From Podocnemis expansa (taxonomy: Eukaryota; Chordata; Testudines; Podocnemididae), in NCBI GenBank assembly GCA_007922195.1, contig ML682024.1, positions 11,126,753 to 11,190,752 of the forward strand: a stretch of 64,000 nucleotides of DNA, written 5' to 3'. The notes beneath the pieces were generated by a model, which ran no database searches, was not told the DNA's origin, and saw only the letters and a list, made by a program, of their open reading frames with translations. A program made the translations under genes and the position numbers. This document shows positions 57,506 through 64,000 of the stretch, piece by piece (the first letter of the stretch is position 1; each line of letters starts with the position of its first letter).

Positions 57506-57541
57506 CTTCTTTGGAAAATCCTCCAAACATTACAAATATTG
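57506..57541 (+). other. Candidate 36-bp mini-exon
   Basis: Strong acceptor (CTGTTCTTTTCCAG) and donor (TTG|GTAAGTT) enclose exactly 36 bp. In phase 1 it reads S-L-E-N-P-P-N-I-T-N-I. A 36-bp second signal-peptide exon is known in leukocyte-receptor-complex genes, but the other two frames are also open, so the assignment is speculative. Confidence 0.3.
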
Positions 57542-59058
57542 GTAAGTTAAATTGTAAACCGTGAAGAATATCATGGTTTGTGGGGAAAAATATCAGAAGC
57601 TGGAGGGTCAGAACAAAGAGTAATTAGTACATTTACTGAAAAGTTCAGGTAGTTTAAATATAGTGTTTTATCTTACATCACACTTACTTTGAAGTTTTAT
57701 TTTAAAATAGACATACCAACCACGGAATATATCAAAAAAGTATAACTTTGGAGTAAATATAGAGTAAATGCAACATAATTTAGCTGGATTTTAACAAACC
57801 AAAACAATCCCCAGTCTAATTGATACTATTTGCATAGCTGGAAATCGTCAGAAATGAACTGACTTAAGCACTAAACCCTCATTGACCTTCAGTGGGAGTT
57901 GTGAGCCTAAATGGCTTTAGTGCTTTTGAAAATTAACCTCAAAATAAACAGGAGAGTTAATCAGAGCACCTGTGATGGGAGAAAGTGGTTTGAGACCAAA
58001 GACATGTTTATGCCCGTGGGCTGGAGACAAGTGGGCATTCCTAACCTGCACACACTCAGAGTAACATTGTCCTCTTTCAGTGTGCTTGACAAGGTGATTG
58101 GAATCAAAAGGAAAATAGGGATGATCATAATGACCTGTAAGGGCATAGGACATGACAAATTCCTTTGGCGAGTCACAGGAGGTAAATGAAGAGGATTCCT
58201 ATGTGCTGTGCTTATTATCTGAAAATTGGAAGTCCTGGCTGCTCTGTCAGAAGCAGTCGGTCCCATGGAAGGAAAAGAATGTCTGCAGAGAGCTGGGGAG
58301 GAAATGAGAAAGGAGGTGGGGGTTGGGACATAGAGGGTTCTCTTACTGCCTGAAAGGAGGATGTAAGACACATGCAGGAACAGGTTTGCATGTGGTAAGA
58401 CTTGAGGAGCTGAGGAGCCTAAGCAAGCACTTTCACCTTTGGATCATTTGATTCAAAAGTTCACAACCAAGGATGCAGCCCATGCTGCAGTTGTGAGTTG
58501 AGTCCACCAGCAGCCCCAACCTCCAAAGTGTTGGAAATGGAGACTTCGACTCACATCAATTCAGCAACAGGATGAGGAGCATCAGAAGTAGCAATTGCCA
58601 CCAATGAGCCCTGACCCAATCTCCAAAAACAAAAGCAAAAGTTGCTGCTGCTGAGTTTTCTGTGAGTATAGCCAACTGAGAAGCTCAGAAACACAAGGAG
58701 GAGTAAAGGGCCTCTTGGAATCAATGGGTATGTCTACATGGCACTTTTATTTCCAAATAACACTGGTTATTTCGAAATAAAATAAATTTGGTCTACATGG
58801 CGTTTTCTTATTTCAAAAGGACGGATCCTGTCCTTTCGAAATAAGAACCGTCGTTTCAAAACAGGTTAAACCCCGATTGTTTCAAAACAGCGGTTATTTT
58901 GAAACGGAGGTTTCAAAATAACACCGTTTGGACGCGTTATTTCAAAATAACCGTTATTTCAAAATAATGTGTTCTCACCTCCTTCCCGTGGGTGCTGTGC
59001 ACCCATGGGAAGAAGGAAGTGCTCTGTCCGGTCAACGTGCTGAGAAGCTTCTAGAGCC

Positions 59059-60556
59059 ATGTCAGCACGTGGCTCTGGAGCAGCTGATGGCAAATGACGT
59101 GGCCCCGTCTGGACCAATGAGGAGGTCCAGCTGCTCTTCAGCATTTGGAGCAGATAGGACATCCTTGACCGGTTCCGGGCTAGCCACCGGAACCGGGCAG
59201 TATACGCCGACAGTGCAATGGAGTTGTCCTCCTAGGGCCAGGAGCGCATCGCTGAGCAGGTGCGCTTCAAAATCAAGGCCCTGAGACAGGACTACGTGTG
59301 CATCAGGGAGGCATGTGAGCTCCAGGGGGCAGGTAGCACTGCTACCTGCCCCTTCTATGAGGAGCTGCATGCCTTCTTGGGGGCTGAGCCCAGTGGCCTG
59401 CCTGCCTGGGCCGTCAACACCGGGCACTGCCCCAACAACCTCCTCAGCCCCAGAGGGACCTGACAGCAGTCCCAAGGCATCCCTGGACATTGAGAAGTCT
59501 CCAGACCAGCCACCACCACCAGAGGCTGCAGCAGGGACACCGGAGCTGATCCCCATCACCCAGGGCAGTGCCAACGAGGAGAAGGAGCAGCAGTCGGCCG
59601 CAACACCAACCCCGGGGGAGTCTGAGACGGATGACGGGATGTCCTGGCGGACATCCAGAGCCCCTGTTGGTGAGTCTCTATGTCCCATACAAGCAGGCAG
59701 TGCTAGGTCTGCCCAGGTCATGGGCAGTGACGGGGTCCAGCACAGGGACAGGCAGGGCACAGGGCTGGGGTGGGGGGCAGAGACCCTCCCATGGCACGGG
59801 TACCCAGGAGACATGTGGCACCAGGGTGACAGGCCCCTGCATGCCTGGGTTCACGTAACCCTGGATGGGTGTGACAGATGCAGCTGCATCTTGAGCAGGG
59901 TGCACAGCATGCAGACCAGACCACTGGCAAGTGGCCTTGGGAGACTCCCCAGAGCAACACTTTTGGGTGAGTCCAACTCACATTGTGGGCACCACTAGGC
60001 CCTGCGTCCCTCTGGGGCAATGTCCCACAGGACCCAGGTCTAGATTCCTGCTGACAGTGAGGGCAGAGCTGTGTGCTGCAGACAAGCTGCACACAAGCAA
60101 GGCCAGCAGGCAGCAGGCTCCAACCCTGTTTTATGCTTCTCTCCAGCAGTTCGTGCCATCGGTAGCCATCAGGTGTGGAGCCCACCCGGCACCCCCAGAC
60201 CCAGAAGGAGGAGGAGGAGGAAGGGCCCCGGACGCGGTTTGAAGTCCTGACCAGCCTAAAGGACTGGGGGGAGCAGGCGGAGGCATCCACCCAGGCCTGG
60301 TGGTGACAGCAGGCTGCCCAGCAGGATGCCGCCCTCCAGCTGCTATGCCGGGGGCCACCACAGATGACTGCCTGGTGGCTGCATTTGAGCGCCAGATCAT
60401 GGCCATGGAGCGCCAGGCCGTGGCCATGGATCGGCTTGGCACAGCCATGGCGGATATGGCCATTAGTCTGCGCCACATCGCTGACACCACCAGTCCACCA
60501 GCAGCTGGCGGAGTGCCACCTCAGCGCGCTCCTCCATGGCGACCCTGGACCTGAGG
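59059..60556 (+). pseudogene. Harbinger Myb/SANT-like DNA-binding protein gene (broken)
   Basis: The frame from ATG 59059 gives a trihelix/Myb-like domain: VWTNEEVQLLFSIWSR (59107-59154), a stop, DILDRFRASHRNRAVYADSA, then IAEQVRFKIKALRQDYVCIR and FYEELHAFLG (about 59356-59386). Three in-frame stops (about 59095, 59155, 59236) and a frameshift near 59460 kill it. A donor (TTG|GTGAGT at 59670) and acceptor (TTCTCTCCAG at 60146) suggest an intron of about 476 bp. The second exon ends in VAAFERQIMAMERQAVAMDR, a coiled-coil-like tail typical of these proteins. In the family this protein helps bring the transposase to the element ends. Confidence 0.78.
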
Positions 60557-61017
60557 TGGTCCTAGGCAGGGCCATACCGGACCCTCCTCCAAGTGACCCC
60601 TCATCTCCTAGCTGATGACCCGACCCCCAGTGACCCCCACCCTAACCCCATCTCCCAGTTGAAGACCTGACCCCTAGTGACCCCATACATTTCCCCATCC
60701 CCTAACCCTCTCCAGCCCTTCCTTGCCCCAACCCCTCTGTTCTGTTAAAATAAATGTCTACAAATGATATTGCTGAGTGTGTCTTACTTTATTGGGTGTG
60801 CTTCACAGTGTGGGTCAATGGGTGGGGGCTGGCTGTGGTAGAAGCGGGGAGAGGGTGGTATGTGGTGGGGCAGGCCTGGCCTTCAGAGGTCCTCCTTGGT
60901 GGCAAAACTGTATGTGAGAGCATCATGTACAGTGACAGCCCTTCTTGATGCCTGCTCCTGTGGGGGCACAGGTGCGGGCTGCTCATAATGGCCCCCAATG
61001 AGCTGGGCCTCAGCCTC

Positions 61018-61950
61018 TCAGGCAGCTGCAATGGGCTCGCCCCGCTGTTCGCAGAAATTATGCAGGGCCATGCACGCGCTGATGACCTCCGATGTAGTCT
61101 CCTCCCCAAGGTGGAGGTGGGTAAGGAGGCACCTCCAGCAGGCCTTCAGCCATCCAAAGGCCCACTCAACCACCTGGCGGCAGCGGTTCAGACGCCAATT
61201 AAAAAGCTGGTGGTGAGGATCGAGGGGCCCTGAGTAGGGATGCATGAGCCACGGGTGGAGGGGATAGGCCATGTCTGCCACAATGAGGATGGGCACCTCT
61301 ACTCCCCCGAAATTGATGTTATGGGGGGGGGGGGGAAGAAGGTGCCCGTCTCCATGCCCCGGTACAGGGCAGAGTTCCGGAGAACTCGGGTATCATGCGC
61401 CCTCCCTGGCCAACCCACATAACCGTTCTGGAAGACACCACGGTGGTCCACAAGGGCCTGCATGATGACAGAGTGATACCCCTTGCTGGTACTCTGCTGC
61501 TCGGTGCTCTGGGGCCCTCACAGGGATGTGTGTGGAATCGAGGATCCCCATGCAATTCTGGAATCCCAGGGTAGCCACGCTGTCCATGATGTCCTGCAGC
61601 TCCCCCTGCATGATGAGGCGCTGCAGCAGGATCCTGTTAATGGCCCTGGTGACCTGGATCTGGATGGTGCCAATGGTGGACCTGCCAACCCCGAAGAGGT
61701 GCACCACGGACCTGTAGGACTCTGGGGTGGCCATCTTCAACATGGCTATGCCCACTCTTTTGTTGACAGGGATGGCTGGACGCATGGCGGTGTCCCTTCG
61801 ACACAGCAGCGGGGTGAGTTATGCCACCAGGTGGTCAAAGCTGGCCCTGGTCATCCTGAAATTCCTCTGCCACTGGTTGTCCTCCCAGGTTTGGAGCACT
61901 ACCTGCTCCCACCAGTCTGCTGGTCTCCCAGGCCCAGACCTGGCGAGGCA
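61018..61950 (-). pseudogene. PIF/Harbinger DDE transposase (broken)
   Basis: Minus strand. The N-terminal part reads QTWEDNQWQRNFRMTRASFD, then a stop at about 61830. It continues with a helix-turn-helix (ATPESYRSVVHLFGVGRSTI, 61728-61669), GFQNCMGILDSTHIPVRAPE with the first catalytic Asp at 61537-61539, and VADMAYPLHPW with the second Asp at 61273-61275. VVEWAFGWLKACWRCLLTHL carries the Glu at 61165-61167, and EVISACMALHNFCEQRGEP closes the domain. The DDE triad residues are all present. The stretch between the first two catalytic residues changes frame more than once, one likely point being a 13-G run at 61323-61335. So no active enzyme is expected. Confidence 0.85.
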
Positions 61951-62443
61951 CAGAAAGGGGCAGGGGAACTAGGGCAGCTCTGAGGCCCAAGGTGCTGGCA
62001 GCCTGGGGTGCAGCCTGGGCAGCATTGGGCTCTGCGAGCAGTGTCCCCCAACAGAAGAACATTCTGCAGGTGTGCAGCAGGTCTAGTAGCCACACAGCGA
62101 AGGCTAGGCAGCTGGGCAGTGTCCATCTCTGTCGCTTGCAGAGTCCTGCTAGCCAGAATGGATGGGGAAGTGAGGTCGGGGCCAGCTTTTATAGGATTGG
62201 CTGGCAACATGGCTGCCGCCATGGCCCAGGGAGGGGGCCATGTTGCCACACCTCCCATGGCGCCCTTCCTCTAAAGCGAAATAGCAAGCCCTGGGTTTGG
62301 ACATGCTATTTTGATTCCAGCTTTTCCCTTATATCGCCTGGATTTTTTGTTATTTCGATTCTGGTTATTTCAAAATAACATTTTGAAATACGTTATTTCG
62401 AAATAAGTTATTTTGAAATAATGGGCTACGTATAGACATAGCC

Positions 62444-63365
62444 AATGTGTTCTTTTGCTCTGTTGTTTAACCATATATACCAGTGCTTCTAGTATGTGAA
62501 ACATTAATCTGTGAATTATATCATGGTTTGTGCCACAAAACTCAGAACGTGGAGATTCTGCATAGAGATATAATAAATACATTTTTTTAGAATCCAGGCA
62601 AATTAGTAAACTATAGTCACACTGCAACAAGCCTCTGAAATATTTGGCAAAACTGAATAGTTTATGTTGTCAGGCCAGTCTAGTTTCTCATTTTTCATAG
62701 CATACCCTCCAAGCTAGAATTGAATTTTTCCTTTTTTAAAATCAGCAAGTTCCACTCTGGAATGGAAGCATAAACACAGAATGTGGTGTTTTGATAGTGA
62801 GAGAATTTGGAGTTGGGGAGAGGGGCAGTACTGAAGAGAGGAAAGGGGAAGAGAGGAGGAGGGGGAGAAGAGAAATATCATCTCTAGAAGGGACAGGAAG
62901 AAGGTTGACTAGTATTTGAAGGATAATGAAAGGGAGCAGGAGGAATGAAGAAGGAGGAGGAGGAAGACAAGAAGAAGAAAACGTTGTTGCATTGCATGAC
63001 TCCCATTCATGGAGGTGGCACATGCAGTTGTTTCCTTACCTAGCACCTTTACCATTTGGTTCTGTCCAGAGGTTCTGACTGTGGATTATATGCAACATGC
63101 AGCTAGCACATGATATAGTAACACCTAGTGCACTCTGCCTGCATAAGGGAGAAAGGCCATCCTCTGCTAGAGAAAGAATGGCAATTACTGGAGTGGGTGG
63201 ACATGGACATGGCAGATACCAGCAGCTCCCCTAGGATAAGCAGAAGCTGAAGTGACTGTAGCCAGTGGAGATCCCTTCTCTTTCATAGGGAGCAAGTATT
63301 TTCTGCCATGCAGCACAACTGGATCAATATCTGTGTGCTGAGAGAGAGACAGATGTCCTCTGTGG
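62444..63365. other. No gene recognised; purine-rich tract
   Basis: 62805-62985 is a strand-asymmetric G/A-rich (GGA)n-like tract. The rest is AT-rich and empty. Confidence 0.5.
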
Positions 63366-63685
63366 CAATGTTTCTCAACCAGTGTTCTGCAGAACACTGG
63401 TGCTCCTCAGACATAGTGCAGGTGTCCAGTGACCCACCCTGACCCTCCCCCATTGGGGGGATTTGAGTTGGGAGGGGAGAGGAGCAATTTAATGCCCCAG
63501 CCACAGCAAAGCTTCTAAGTTTGCAGCAGCAGATGTTGATGCCCACTGGAAACTTTGCTGCAACTGGGGCATCTATCTTCTGTCACTGTTACCAGCTTTT
63601 TCAAGAATGTTTTCATCAAGTATTCCGTGTAAAGTAATTAATACTTTTAGATGTTCCCCAGTCCACTAAATGTTGAGAAACATTG
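63366..63685. mobile_element. hAT-type MITE, relative of 47818
   Basis: From CAATGTTTCTCAACCAGTG to AATGTTGAGAAACATTG. It shares TTCCCCAGTCCACTAAATGTTG and the CCCTGACCC/CCACC texture with the element at 47818-48383. Flanks CTCTGTGG and TTTTATGG agree at 5 of 8 bases, all differences being transitions. Confidence 0.7.
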
Positions 63686-63832
63686 TTTTATGGGTACAGA
63701 AAGGCTCTGGAGGAGTGAAGAGAGTGTTCTTCTTAAGGACACAGAGAAGGGTTTTTTGTTCCAGTCCTCAGCCTGCTGAGAACTGTCTCTCCACCTCTTC
63801 TATGTACAAACTTGCCACCTTGTACCATACAG

Positions 63833-63898
63833 GTCCTTATTATCCAATTGACCAAACACAAGATGCAGAGAAAGAGAATAATCTGCAAGTCAGTAAAG
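63833..63898 (+). other. Candidate 66-bp exon
   Basis: Acceptor ACCATACAG and donor G|GTTACC enclose 66 bp, phase 1-1, reading GPYYPIDQTQDAEKENNLQV then SK. Donor is non-ideal and no family is recognised. It could be a stalk or tail exon of a plus-strand gene continuing beyond the window. Confidence 0.2.
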
Positions 63899-64000
63899 GT
63901 TACCGTTTTACTTTACCGAAAATAATTTCTACGGTCCTCAACAAGAACACACTGCGTTTCATGGCATTGTCATTCTGCTCTTGAAAGGAAGTTTGTTACC

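Larger units (their letters stand above)
58726..62443. mobile_element. Nearly full-length PIF/Harbinger DNA transposon
   Basis: A 3718-bp element from GGGTATGTCTACATGGC to GTATAGACATAGCC, flanked by AAT on both sides (58723-58725, 62444-62446). Both ends carry the palindrome TTATTTCGAAATAA in intact form (58767-58780 and 62393-62406) plus decayed copies. It holds two converging broken genes: a Myb/SANT-like gene on the plus strand and a DDE transposase on the minus strand. These two are the usual gene pair of PIF/Harbinger elements. Its ends and the TTGCCACACCTCCCATGG block (about 62243) tie it to the shorter elements across the window. Confidence 0.93.

Noticed and set aside
59062..60575. 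250- and 285-residue minus-strand open frames
   Set aside because: Antisense shadows of the Myb-like gene remnant, which has recognisable motifs on the plus strand.
1..64000. tRNA, rRNA, CRISPR, bacterial operons or viral genomes
   Set aside because: No cloverleaf, spaced-repeat array, ribosome-binding site or continuous viral coding block was seen on either strand.

Overview
This is vertebrate nuclear DNA with AT-rich, intron-like spacing, split genes and dense transposon debris. No bacterial or viral gene organisation is seen. The repeat mix is CR1-type LINE tails, DIRS-like and Ty3/gypsy remnants, several hAT families, palindromic SINE-like repeats and many PIF/Harbinger MITEs. Together with a butyrophilin-type gene this points to a sauropsid, most likely a turtle. 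That assignment is inference from remembered repeat style, not a search.

Host genes. On the minus strand one butyrophilin-like gene can be traced exon by exon: signal peptide (18659-18725), IgV (13455-13817), IgC (8034-8318), transmembrane (4445-4546), a 57-bp coiled-coil exon (3675-3731) and two 27-bp heptad exons (1951-1977 and 744-770). Every junction is phase 1. The gene runs off the left edge, where any further heptads and a B30.2 exon would lie. On the plus strand there are remains of a second immunoglobulin-superfamily receptor: a degenerate Ig exon (40876-41167) and an intact transmembrane/cytoplasmic last exon with a stop and a polyadenylation signal (44466-44840). Two weaker plus-strand mini-exon candidates lie at 57506-57541 and 63833-63898.

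Transposons. A nearly full-length but mutated PIF/Harbinger element (58726-62443) has a Myb/SANT-like gene on the plus strand and a DDE transposase on the minus strand, converging on each other. At least nine further Harbinger elements of 370-1262 bp, most with terminal inverted repeats and 3-bp target duplications, share its ends and internal modules. The best pattern in the window is a recurring 14-bp palindrome, consensus TTANNTCGANNTAA, in which the variable pair differs between element types and the central CpG is usually decayed to CA or TG. A broken hAT transposase gene (35564-38600) is interrupted by a Harbinger MITE and by a second insert with 12-bp flanking repeats. A DIRS-like ORF1 lies on the minus strand at 27600-29515. 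A gypsy gag fragment is at 23889-24126. Six or more hAT MITEs have recognisable 8-bp duplications, and several elements are nested.

The rest (most of 18.8-23.9, 24.1-27.6, 29.8-35.5, 44.9-46.8 and 53.2-58.7 kb) shows no convincing gene. It holds old repeats, microsatellites and intron or intergenic sequence.
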